Part shown: positions 1-6,883 of the stretch, in pieces
Layout: every line of letters starts with the position of its first letter
How positions within the stretch are numbered: the first letter of the stretch is position 1
Origin: Anammoximicrobium sp032229885
GTDB taxonomy: Bacteria; Planctomycetota; Planctomycetia; Pirellulales; Pirellulaceae
Direction: 5' to 3'
Assembly (NCBI GenBank): GCA_032229885.1
Contig: JAVYAJ010000210.1
Coordinates: 1 to 13,321 of the forward strand
Length of the DNA: 13,321 nucleotides
Notes under the pieces: model-generated
The model's input: only the letters and a program-made list of their open reading frames with translations
Database searches by the model: none
What the model was told of the DNA's origin: nothing
Position numbers and translations under genes: made by a program

Positions 1-21
1 ATGCGCGCACGGTGCGCGCAT
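1..21. repeat. Perfect 21-nt palindrome at window edge
   Basis: The arms atgcgcgcac and gtgcgcgcat are exact reverse complements around a single central g. The palindrome is at the extreme left edge, just outside the repeat copy that interrupts ccmF. No gene is seen in 1-89. It could be part of a mobile element whose body lies to the left, an operator, or an assembly fold-back. The sequence alone does not decide. Confidence 0.6.
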
Positions 22-38
22 GATACGAACAAAGACTT

Positions 39-103
39 TAACGCTGTCGCTGCCTGAAAACATTGTCACAAAGTTCACGATGTTTGAGGTTAGTGGTATA
101 GCG
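39..103 (+). repeat. Hairpin repeat, copy 1 (abuts ccmF)
   Basis: This stretch matches 11863-11927 in the same orientation at 59 of 65 positions, with no gaps; the differences are at 43, 69, 92, 93, 95 and 99. The core can fold: aaaacat near 57-63 pairs with atgttt at 80-85, flanked by cct/agg. The outer arms (aacgct on the left, agcg on the right) are less complete than in copy 2. The stop codon of the truncated ccmF lies inside it at 90-92. It may be a MITE- or REP-like element or the end of a larger mobile element. Confidence 0.75.
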
Positions 104-359
104 CCGACACCGCGTAATGCCACGACAGTTGACGATTGGCATACTGCGCGACATAGGAAAACGCAAAGTCTTTGTGAATCAGCGCCCAGACCAAGATCGT
201 CGATACGATGGTCAGTCCCAACACGCTCAGGTTAGCTGCCCACGCCCCGGCGCGCCGCACGCGTCGGTCTTCCCGCGCGGCCGGCGCCAGGTTCGCAAAA
301 GCTGCGAATCCCGCGCCGACAAAGGCGATCAGAAGCCACGCCTCTCCGACAATCCTCAT
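90..359 (-). pseudogene. ccmF: CcmF N-terminal fragment, truncated
   Basis: The 89 residues match the start of CcmF, the membrane component of the System I haem lyase that attaches haem to apocytochrome c. Two hydrophobic segments are visible (about residues 7-25 and 42-62). They are followed by the family signature around DFAFSYVAQYANRQLSWHYA (64-83), which normally continues as SALWGG.EGS. Here the protein reads SALYH and stops, exactly where the dispersed repeat begins. Full CcmF is about 600-700 residues, so this piece lacks the tryptophan-rich haem-handling region and nearly all membrane segments. No other frame in 1-89 resumes the sequence. The ATG (357-359) overlaps the ccmE stop in an ATGA arrangement, so the pair was translationally coupled. 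Identification is firm. Whether the truncation is biological or an assembly join is open. Confidence 0.8.
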
Positions 360-766
360 GGATCCGTTCTCGCTTCGCCCGGCAGGGACTCGTACTTGCT
401 AGCGCACCGTGTCAGCAATTTGTCGCCCCGCAGCCGCCTGTCGGGCTCTAAAATCCCCTCGACGACCACGTCGATCTCCTCGGCCAGATTGTCCGGCAGC
501 GCGCCGCTGTACGTCACCGCCAGTTGGCCCGTGGCGCCCTGCAACCCAAAACTCGCCTGCCTTCGATCAGCCGCGATCCGCAACGAGCCCGCGGCGACCG
601 GGCCGCTAACCCGGATCCGGCTGTTCAGCAGCTCGTCCGCGCGAGACAGACACTCGTCCGGAGTCACGTAGTATTTCCAACTGGCCGCAGCGCCGACATA
701 ACCCAGATACGCCGTGGCGATCACGATCACGCCAGCGCCGATTGCCAATTTGACGCTCGGGCTCAT
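356..766 (-). CDS. ccmE: Cytochrome c haem chaperone CcmE, CxxxY type
   Basis: This 136-residue protein matches CcmE, the periplasmic, membrane-anchored chaperone that carries haem from the CcmABCD side to the CcmF lyase. An N-terminal anchor (about 6-28) is followed by the OB-fold core. The core includes the line RIRVSGPVAAGSL (50-62) and the motif GALPDNLAEEIDVVVEGIL (88-106), equivalent to GILPDLFREG.GVVVEG in the family. The haem-binding site is C121-x-x-x-Y125 (CASKY), where common CcmE proteins have HxxxY. The cysteine form is a known variant of archaea and some bacteria. The frame is open to 1180, but the ATG at 764-766 fits the family length and has AAGGAG at 775-780, 8 nt upstream. 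Its stop overlaps the ccmF start by 4 nt. Confidence 0.85.
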   Translation of the reverse strand: MSPSVKLAIGAGVIVIATAYLGYVGAAASWKYYVTPDECLSRADELLNSRIRVSGPVAAGSLRIAADRRQASFGLQGATGQLAVTYSGALPDNLAEEIDVVVEGILEPDRRLRGDKLLTRCASKYESLPGEARTDP

Positions 767-945
767 CCCCTCGGCTCCTTCCCGACAAGACCCCGACTTG
801 GGGCTGCGGACAGTAACAGAACCGCCCGACGATGTCAAAGCGGATTCGGACGTGATTCGGCGCGTCGGCGCGGGGCGTGCGGTGTGCCGTGGGCAGATAT
901 TGCGCCGAACTGCGCTGGAAAACCACGGGTTGGCGGGACAAACGC

Positions 946-1095
946 CTACGTGAGTGCCTTGGCATGTTTTCCGGCAAGCACGATGGGCAAAGCTCGACTG
1001 TGGCAAGTCGAAAGCAACCATCTGCCACAGACAGGACAGATGGTACGCGGCAGGATGCCGTGTCCACGGGAGCCGGCGAACGGGTGGCTGGCCAT
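946..1095 (-). CDS. Possible 49-aa CPVC microprotein
   Basis: A minus-strand ORF of 49 codons runs from ATG (1093-1095) to TAG (946-948). It contains CPVCGRW (residues 20-26) and a further cysteine-histidine pair, CH, at 31-32. The arrangement C-x2-C-x7-C-H could bind a zinc ion. The C-terminal half is hydrophobic-to-basic and ends in a lysine-rich tail. An in-frame TGA lies upstream, so the ORF cannot start much earlier. No good Shine-Dalgarno sequence is seen before the ATG. I do not recognise a family. It may be a small zinc-ribbon protein, a fragment of one, or a chance ORF; the CxxC motif is the only positive evidence. Confidence 0.3.
   Translation of the reverse strand: MASHPFAGSRGHGILPRTICPVCGRWLLSTCHSRALPIVLAGKHAKALT
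1017..1044. repeat. Perfect 8-bp inverted repeat (hairpin)
   Basis: accatctg (1017-1024) and cagatggt (1037-1044) are exact reverse complements around a 12-nt loop. The hairpin is inside the possible 49-codon ORF, over its CPVC codons. No T-tract follows on either strand, so it is not a classical terminator. It could be an operator, an RNA hairpin upstream of ccmE, or chance. Confidence 0.4.
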
Positions 1096-1292
1096 CGGAA
1101 CGAAGTCGTTGCCGAGCCCAGTGGCGGTGGCGACCGTCCCATTTCAGACGTTTGGGCCCGATGATGGAACCGAGGTCCATCAGGCAATCGCGGTGTCGGC
1201 GCAGGCTCAGACCACGTTAGCCACGGCGTGGGTCTAACGGTCGTCGTGCCGCCGACGATCTTCGAGCCTATTTTCGACTGGGTCGTTGGCTG

Positions 1293-4200
1293 TTACTGGA
1301 CCGGTTCCAGCACGGCGCCACAGACGATCGCCGGGCCTTGGATCGGCGCGAGGCGGACGTCCACGGACCCGCCGGAACCCAAGTCGAGATCGTAATCGCG
1401 AACCACGATCTGGTTCCGCTTGCCCGCCAACTGAAAAATGTCCACGCGTTCCGTCGCATGACGTGCCTCGACGGCGCGCCGTAGGTTCTTGACCGCATTC
1501 CAGGAAATGCCATCGGGCGACGTCTGCACTTCGAACCGGGCCTGCCGCTTGTCCCCCGCGTACCATTGGAAACCGATGCGCGCGGGCTGCGCGGCGGAAT
1601 CCAGGCGAAACTGCAACCATTGGCCCTCGCCGCGGGCCGCCCACCGTGTCTGCGGGTCGCCGTCCACCACGGCTTGGGCCGGATATCCGTCCAGGGCGTC
1701 GCTCGCAGATACGGCCGACGCCGCGTCGCCGGCGAGCGCCGCGTCCAAGCGCACTTCGACCAGGCTGTTCCAGTCGTTCTCCGAATTGCCCTGACAGACG
1801 ACCCGCAGTATCGCGGCGGGCGCCGAGTCGAACGCGTATTCCTCCCACGACGATCCGCAGGCGACCGACACGTCGAAAACGCGCTGGCCCGCCGCGGTCG
1901 AAGACGGATCGATCAGCAGCAATCGCAACCGATACTTCCCGGCAGGCAGACTCGCCGGCCCGCTAAGGCCGCGACTGTCTTGGGCCATGATCGGCTGCAT
2001 GCGCCACAGGATCGGTCGATCGCTTTCGACACCGGTGCGGCAGATTTCGGTCCAGGCCGCGGGGGCATCTGCCGCACCGCCAGGCTCGGTCTCGACGGGC
2101 AGGGTCAACACGTCCGCACCGACCTCGTGCGTGCCCAGGCATTGCCACACTGCGCGCTCGGCGTCGAAATGAAAGGTGAACTTGCCGGGGCTCTGCGCCA
2201 GAGGATCGTGCGACGTGGGCGCAAAGTTCAGTCGCACCGGTTCCATGCCCAGCGCCTGGCGGTGGCGAATCACGTGCGACAGCCAGCGCGTGTTCAGCGA
2301 GACCACCAATCCCTGCTCGCCGCGGGTGATGCCGCCCAACGAGCTGAAGCGGGCGAACTGCTCGATGACCGACGCTGGGTCGCACGCAGCCATCTCCGCT
2401 TGCGCGCCCGGCAAGTCGCCCGCCTGCAACCGTTGCTGAGACTGCTGGAATCGCGCGTGCGTCCGGTAAAAGTCGGCGATGAACGTCTCGAGCCCGCGGA
2501 AATAGTCCAGTCGGTCGCGCGCTTCGTCGCTCAGCTCGTCAACAACCACGCTGTCCAGCGTTTGCCTCCGCCGTGCGCAGCGTGCCACGACCGCGTCGAC
2601 GTCGCCCAGCGGTCGATCGATGAACCAGTCGGTTGTCTCGCGGCCGAACTTCGGCGCATCGGACAGCCAGTGTCGCAGATATTCGCCCATCGGTCCCTGC
2701 GCCGCAGGGCCGAACAGCCGCGCCGCGGCCTCGGTGCACGTTGTGCTCAGCGGCTCGTTCTTCGTGCTTTGCCAGACCTGCCGCACGTGGCTGGTGAAGA
2801 ACAAATCCAGCGGGCGGGTGGTCCAGTGGATGATGCCGAAGCCGCTGGCGTGGGCGTCCGCGAGCTTGGCGAAAAAATCAGTGTCCGGCGTATAGGGCCG
2901 ACCGACGTAGGCGCCGTCATCATGTTGAGCCCAGATCACGGGGATCACGGATCGGCGCTCGCCGATGCGGCGCAGCGCTTGCCGCGCCTCGGCGGCGCTC
3001 AATTGAGAACGGTCGTGCAGCACCGCATAGTCCAACCCGATCAGCTTGACGTGCGGCGGCAGAAACCGGTCGCACGGCGCGAGAAACTCGAAATCCCAGG
3101 TGCCGGTCGCGAGTTGCACGCGGCCGTGACCGGCGGCCTGCAACGCGCGTTCCCAGGCGCGCAGGACTTTGCCCAGAGCAAACAGGTTGTGGGCGTGCCA
3201 CAGTTCCGCGGCGTCGGGAGTCTTGGCCAGTTCCGCTCGATATTCCTCTTGCCAGCGGGGTGGCATCTCGCGCAGTTTGAACTCCATCCACGGCGTGCCG
3301 CCCCGACGAAACCACAGGACCAGGCAGGTGATCTGAGGATAGGCGGCCAACAACGCCTCGGCCTGCGCCTGGTAGTAGCGATAGCCTTCGGGCGTGTCCG
3401 GATCCGCCAACCACATCCGACCGGCTTCCTGGCCCATCCAGGCGACAACCTGTGTCTGGATGGCAAAGCGGGCATGTTCGGGCAGCGCGCGGATCAACTG
3501 CTGAGGATTGGCGCTGACGGTATCCACGTCGGTGGCGAAGAACACGTCCATCCCGCGGCCGGCGGCATGATCGAAAACATCGTGCATCAGACGCTGGGCC
3601 GCGGCGGCGCGTGTTTCGTCCGGCCCCAACGCCGCGTCGGCGCCGAAGACCGACGCATCGAACACGGATCCGCCCCACAATCTCCGGACGTCATTGACAT
3701 GCATCGTCGACCAGTCGCGACCGCGAACCGTGGTTGATAGGTAACCGACCGGCTTGGTCTTGCCGTCGTAGGTGAACGACACCATCGGGTTATTGCCATA
3801 GGCGTGGACCATGATGGCGTTGTAGCCCATCTTCTGTGCCTGGTCGGTCCAGCGTTGCCAATCCGGCAGATTCCAGGTCGAACAGCCGCTGAGGAAGTTG
3901 TGCCAATCGAACACGATCCGCTCGCGGACCAGCGGCCGGTCCTTCAATGACCAACCCGCGAACGAGAATCGCGCGGCGCACGGGGGCGGCGCCGTGTCGC
4001 CGCACAGGAAGAATCCGCAGCCGAGCGTTTCGAGCAGGCGATAGACGCCGTACGCGGCGCCGCGAGGGTCGGCGCCCGCGATGACGCCGATCCGCCGCGC
4101 CCGGTCCGTCGCGACGGCGACGACGTAACTCTCTGGATCGGTCGGCGCCGCCGGCGCCGCCAGCCGTCGCACCCACGGGTCAGCGATCGTGCCCAGCGCG

Positions 4201-4445
4201 ATCGCATCGCCATCGGCGGGCAGGCGGCTCGCCGTCGCAAAGCGATCGGCCGGATACAGCCGCCGCAGCCATTCGGCCAACTCGATCGCCACGGTCTTCT
4301 CCAGCGGGCTGGCGGCGGCGGACGTCACGACGGAGATCTCTGTCCGCGGAGCCTCGGCGAACGCTGGCACGGGCGAGGCAGCCGCCGAGATCGTCGCCAG
4401 CAGCGCGAACGCGACTGCGGCATGGATTTTTCTGTGCCGCCTCAT
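1293..4445 (-). CDS. Exported GH67N-like glycosidase with discoidin domain
   Basis: The predicted product is 1050 residues. Residues 1-30 form a Sec signal peptide (basic RRHRK, alanine-rich core, cleavage after AFA). Residues about 33-165 resemble the N-terminal domain of alpha-glucuronidases (GH67N type), ending in the typical ADPRGAAYGVYRLLETLG (124-141). From about 170 a barrel-like region begins with ERIVFDWHNFLSG and MGYNAIMVHAYGNNP and runs several hundred residues. Residues about 913-1035 look like an F5/8 type C (discoidin) carbohydrate-binding domain, with VDGDPQTRWAARGEGQWLQF and FEVQTSPDGISWNAV. It therefore probably acts on a uronic-acid-bearing or related polysaccharide outside the cytoplasm. 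I could not identify the catalytic acids or assign a CAZy family. The frame is open to 4700, but the ATG at 4443-4445 starts the signal peptide and has AGAGGGG at 4451-4457. It lies 74 bp downstream of the FIST gene on the same strand, probably in one operon. Confidence 0.75.
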   Translation of the reverse strand: MRRHRKIHAAVAFALLATISAAASPVPAFAEAPRTEISVVTSAAASPLEKTVAIELAEWLRRLYPADRFATASRLPADGDAIALGTIADPWVRRLAAPAAPTDPESYVVAVATDRARRIGVIAGADPRGAAYGVYRLLETLGCGFFLCGDTAPPPCAARFSFAGWSLKDRPLVRERIVFDWHNFLSGCSTWNLPDWQRWTDQAQKMGYNAIMVHAYGNNPMVSFTYDGKTKPVGYLSTTVRGRDWSTMHVNDVRRLWGGSVFDASVFGADAALGPDETRAAAAQRLMHDVFDHAAGRGMDVFFATDVDTVSANPQQLIRALPEHARFAIQTQVVAWMGQEAGRMWLADPDTPEGYRYYQAQAEALLAAYPQITCLVLWFRRGGTPWMEFKLREMPPRWQEEYRAELAKTPDAAELWHAHNLFALGKVLRAWERALQAAGHGRVQLATGTWDFEFLAPCDRFLPPHVKLIGLDYAVLHDRSQLSAAEARQALRRIGERRSVIPVIWAQHDDGAYVGRPYTPDTDFFAKLADAHASGFGIIHWTTRPLDLFFTSHVRQVWQSTKNEPLSTTCTEAAARLFGPAAQGPMGEYLRHWLSDAPKFGRETTDWFIDRPLGDVDAVVARCARRRQTLDSVVVDELSDEARDRLDYFRGLETFIADFYRTHARFQQSQQRLQAGDLPGAQAEMAACDPASVIEQFARFSSLGGITRGEQGLVVSLNTRWLSHVIRHRQALGMEPVRLNFAPTSHDPLAQSPGKFTFHFDAERAVWQCLGTHEVGADVLTLPVETEPGGAADAPAAWTEICRTGVESDRPILWRMQPIMAQDSRGLSGPASLPAGKYRLRLLLIDPSSTAAGQRVFDVSVACGSSWEEYAFDSAPAAILRVVCQGNSENDWNSLVEVRLDAALAGDAASAVSASDALDGYPAQAVVDGDPQTRWAARGEGQWLQFRLDSAAQPARIGFQWYAGDKRQARFEVQTSPDGISWNAVKNLRRAVEARHATERVDIFQLAGKRNQIVVRDYDLDLGSGGSVDVRLAPIQGPAIVCGAVLEPVQ

Positions 4446-4519
4446 GGCTTCCCCTCTTCTCTTGCTGTCAGCGCCATCGCGAGCCACCGGCTGGGCCTTC
4501 TGACACTGCGGGGCGTTCG

Positions 4520-5719
4520 CTAGGCAGGCTCGAACAGCGCCAAGCTGGCAGTGAATCCGTGGACGAAGTTCTTGCCGCCGACCGGACCGAATTCTCCGGC
4601 CGCAAAGAATCCGGCCAGCGGGATCTCTCCCAGGATATTGCTGATCGACATCGCGTCGTGGTGTGGTTCCGGAAACATCCGGCTGCCGCGTCCGTTGCAC
4701 GTGAACAGCAGTCCGCCGCGGACGGTACCGCCGGTTTGCTGGCGAACGGCCGCTAGCAGTTGGCGCAAGTCGGCGTCGGCTGTCTGCCAGTCGCGGAGGT
4801 GGAACTTGACGGTCTGGCCGACGCGGACATAATCGCCGACCACGACGGCGCCGGACTCGGGATCTACGCCCAACACGTTGCGGACCAGAAAGTCACCGGG
4901 TTCGAATCGCTCTTGGTACTCGCTGACGACTCGCCCCAAGTGCAGTCCGCGGCGGACCATTTCCTGGTCACGGTTGGGCAGCGTCTCCAACACGTCGTGC
5001 AGTTGGGCCACAGCCGGTTTTCCGCCCAATTCGTGGATCACGTTCTGTTCGGCGCGGGTGACCACAAAATGTTTGCCGATCGGACGACAGCCCTGCGAGA
5101 CGATCGTGCGCACGCGAACGTCGCCCGACACCAGGACCGCGACGGCGCCGGTTGTGAACACCTGCCGCCCCAGGATCAGCCGGCTGTCGCCGGGGCGCGA
5201 TGCGCCGCTGGCCATGCCGCCCACAACGGCGACGTCCGGATGCTCGCGATTCGTCCATTCCAAGAGGAAATCGGCGGGAAAGCTGTACGGTTCGCCCAAC
5301 AAGAGCAGCGCGGCGCGGGAAGGCCAGTCATGCAGCAGCGCGTCCGGCCAGCCCAGAATCGCCCCGCCTTCGCCGGTTCGCTCGAAGGTCAGGTGCATGG
5401 GCAGCACGTGTCCACCCGGCATACGCGCCACCCACAGCGACAGCGCGGTGCTCTCCTCGACCTCGCGGCCGACACCAACCACCGATTCGCCGGTGCAGCC
5501 GACCAGGCATTCCGTCCCCAGGCGATCGCAGATCTGGTCCGCGATCGTTTGGCAGGCCTCGACCCGGTCGGCCGAGGTGAACACAAAGGCCAGATCGGGC
5601 GTGGCTTCCAGCGAGCTCAACGCTTGATCGCACACCTTGGCTATGGCCTGCTCGACCTCGCGTGCCGTCGACAAGGCAGAAGCGCAGCGAAATCCGGGTT
5701 CGGCGTCAGGTAGGCTCAT
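4520..5719 (-). CDS. FIST N/C domain signal-sensing protein
   Basis: This 399-residue protein has the FIST_N plus FIST_C architecture. The N-terminal part includes ATPDLAFVFTSADRV and ECLVGCTGESVVGVGREVE. The C-terminal part ends in the characteristic LAGFFAAGEFGPVGGKNF and a closing HGFTASLALF strand. FIST domains are thought to bind small ligands, possibly amino acids, as sensory modules. No signal peptide, membrane segment, kinase, GGDEF or other output domain is present, so it is a stand-alone cytoplasmic FIST protein. I chose ATG 5717-5719 (MSLPDAEP). An in-frame GTG at 5783-5785 would add 22 residues without family character, and it sits inside a palindrome. No strong Shine-Dalgarno precedes either start. 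The gene probably leads an operon with the exported glycosidase, which suggests, without proof, a role linked to carbohydrate use. Confidence 0.85.
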   Translation of the reverse strand: MSLPDAEPGFRCASALSTAREVEQAIAKVCDQALSSLEATPDLAFVFTSADRVEACQTIADQICDRLGTECLVGCTGESVVGVGREVEESTALSLWVARMPGGHVLPMHLTFERTGEGGAILGWPDALLHDWPSRAALLLLGEPYSFPADFLLEWTNREHPDVAVVGGMASGASRPGDSRLILGRQVFTTGAVAVLVSGDVRVRTIVSQGCRPIGKHFVVTRAEQNVIHELGGKPAVAQLHDVLETLPNRDQEMVRRGLHLGRVVSEYQERFEPGDFLVRNVLGVDPESGAVVVGDYVRVGQTVKFHLRDWQTADADLRQLLAAVRQQTGGTVRGGLLFTCNGRGSRMFPEPHHDAMSISNILGEIPLAGFFAAGEFGPVGGKNFVHGFTASLALFEPA

Positions 5720-5774
5720 GCAGATGGCTCGTGGGTCAGAGTCGGCGTGAGGAATCGCAGCGGACGATTGCCTG

Positions 5775-5794
5775 CAAGCTATCACGATAGCTTG
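5775..5794. promoter_or_regulatory. Palindrome upstream of the FIST gene
   Basis: caagctatc (5775-5783) and gatagcttg (5786-5794) are exact reverse complements separated by ac. It lies about 55 bp upstream of the chosen FIST start, in the divergent spacer, a suitable place for a repressor or activator dimer site. No matching second copy was noticed nearby. The regulator is unknown. Confidence 0.4.
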
Positions 5795-6349
5795 GGTCGC
5801 ACCGGAAAATCAACCCTGCGAGAAACGTTGCTCGGCTGGCCTCATCCGGTTGCACGGCCGGCATCCGCGACCACGCCGCCGAGCCCATTGCGTTGTCCCA
5901 TTTTAATTGATGCGCCGCCGCATCCGCCAGAGCGCAGGACTTCCGCGGTCTGGCCACCGCGGATCCCCCGGGTTTCATCTTGACAACGCACGACACGATG
6001 CGCGGATGAGAATGGCCGCACGCACGCCGGATCCTGCATGAAAAAAATGAATCGAGTTTCGGCCGACAAGATTTCGTTCCGCGCTGCGCGCGAGATCGCC
6101 GCGCAATCGAGCCGGGCGCCCTCTCCAAAATCTGCGTAATGTAGGATAAGATAAGAAAAGCTGACAGTCGCTGGCGCGGGGATTGTTCCGTGCGCAGCCC
6201 GGCGCACGTGCCCGCTGCGCGTGACGCTTTGTGGCCGCCGGAGTCTCGGGCGCGCGGTCGCTGTCCAGCCGCGCGTTGGGGTTGCCCTTTATCGCGTGGT
6301 TCCGCATCCCGAACCAAGGCGAGAATATCGTTGTTTTGCGGTGCGTCCC
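5795..6349. other. Divergent spacer between FIST and DUF4404 genes
   Basis: About 555 bp without a supportable gene separate leftward FIST from rightward DUF4404. It contains short AT-rich islands unusual for this window: around 5900-5908 (attttaatt), 6040-6056 (an a-run) and 6130-6160 (including gataagataagaaaag). These are likely promoter zones. A TTGACA hexamer occurs near 5980, but no well-spaced -10 follows. The ORFs across this stretch on either strand have no recognisable domains. Confidence 0.45.
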
Positions 6350-6637
6350 ATGACCGAAACGCTCCATAAACTCAGGTCCACCGTGGCGGAACTGGAAGCC
6401 GAACTCGCGGCGTTGGAGAACGTCGACGATCAGACCCGGGCGATTCTCGAGCAAGCGGCCCGCGATATTCTGACCGTCGTCGAACGCGGCCTGCCGGGCG
6501 ACTCGGCCGGCGAATCGACGGCCGAGTCGACGCTCGAGCGGCTCCGCACGGCGACGCACGAATTCGGACAGACTTATCCCACCCTGACGGGAATTCTCGG
6601 TCGTCTGATCAATGGCTTGGGTCAGATGGGCATTTAG
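6350..6637 (+). CDS. DUF4404 family small protein
   Basis: This 95-residue soluble protein begins MTETLHKLRSTVAELEAELA and is mostly helical, with heptad-like leucines in the first 35 residues suggesting a short coiled coil. Length, the LHKLRSTVAELEAEL start and the C-terminal HEFGQTYPTLTGILGRLI region fit DUF4404, a family without an assigned function. The frame is open from 6221, but the ATG at 6350 fits the family's usual start and length. The upstream segment is arginine-rich and looks non-coding. No strong Shine-Dalgarno is visible. It ends 246 bp before the HtrA-type gene on the same strand, and a functional link is not evident. Confidence 0.75.
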   Translation: MTETLHKLRSTVAELEAELAALENVDDQTRAILEQAARDILTVVERGLPGDSAGESTAESTLERLRTATHEFGQTYPTLTGILGRLINGLGQMGI

Positions 6638-6883
6638 GCCCACCTCAGGGACAACGCCCGCTTTTCTCGCCATCTTACGCCTGCTGCGCTGCCCTGCTAG
6701 CACGCCTCTTCCGGCAAATTGGGGCAACTGTTACGGCCTCTCGGGCTCCGATCAAGCAGGCAAAACCGGCTGGCCGATGATGCTTTTCATAATCGTCTTC
6801 TGCGCGTGGCACGCGATCGCGAAGCCGTTGCGCCGGGCGAGTAGCGCACGTTCGATCCGATCCACCACGAGATACGGCTTCCG

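Larger units (their letters stand above)
767..1292. other. Spacer between ccmE and the large glycosidase gene
   Basis: No standard-length gene is supported here. All longer frames, on both strands, lack recognisable domains and look like GC-rich chance frames, including the upstream extension of the ccmE frame. The region must hold the ccmE promoter, but no convincing -35/-10 pair was found. It contains the possible 49-codon ORF at 946-1095, a hairpin at 1017-1044, and a small 6-bp hairpin (1241-1258: tcgtcg/cgacga) downstream of the glycosidase stop. The latter has no T-tract and is only a weak terminator candidate. Confidence 0.5.

Noticed and set aside
767..1180. N-terminal extension of the ccmE frame to 274 residues
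   Set aside because: The added 138 residues lack any domain. The ATG at 764-766 has a well-spaced AAGGAG and gives the normal CcmE length.
1566..3737. 723-codon plus-strand frame opposite the large glycosidase
   Set aside because: It is an antisense shadow of a GC-rich gene: Arg/Gln/His-rich, no domain, while the minus strand has a signal peptide and recognisable domains.
5980..6010. TTGACA promoter in the FIST/DUF4404 spacer
   Set aside because: No acceptable -10 hexamer occurs at 16-18 bp spacing, so it is not listed as a promoter.
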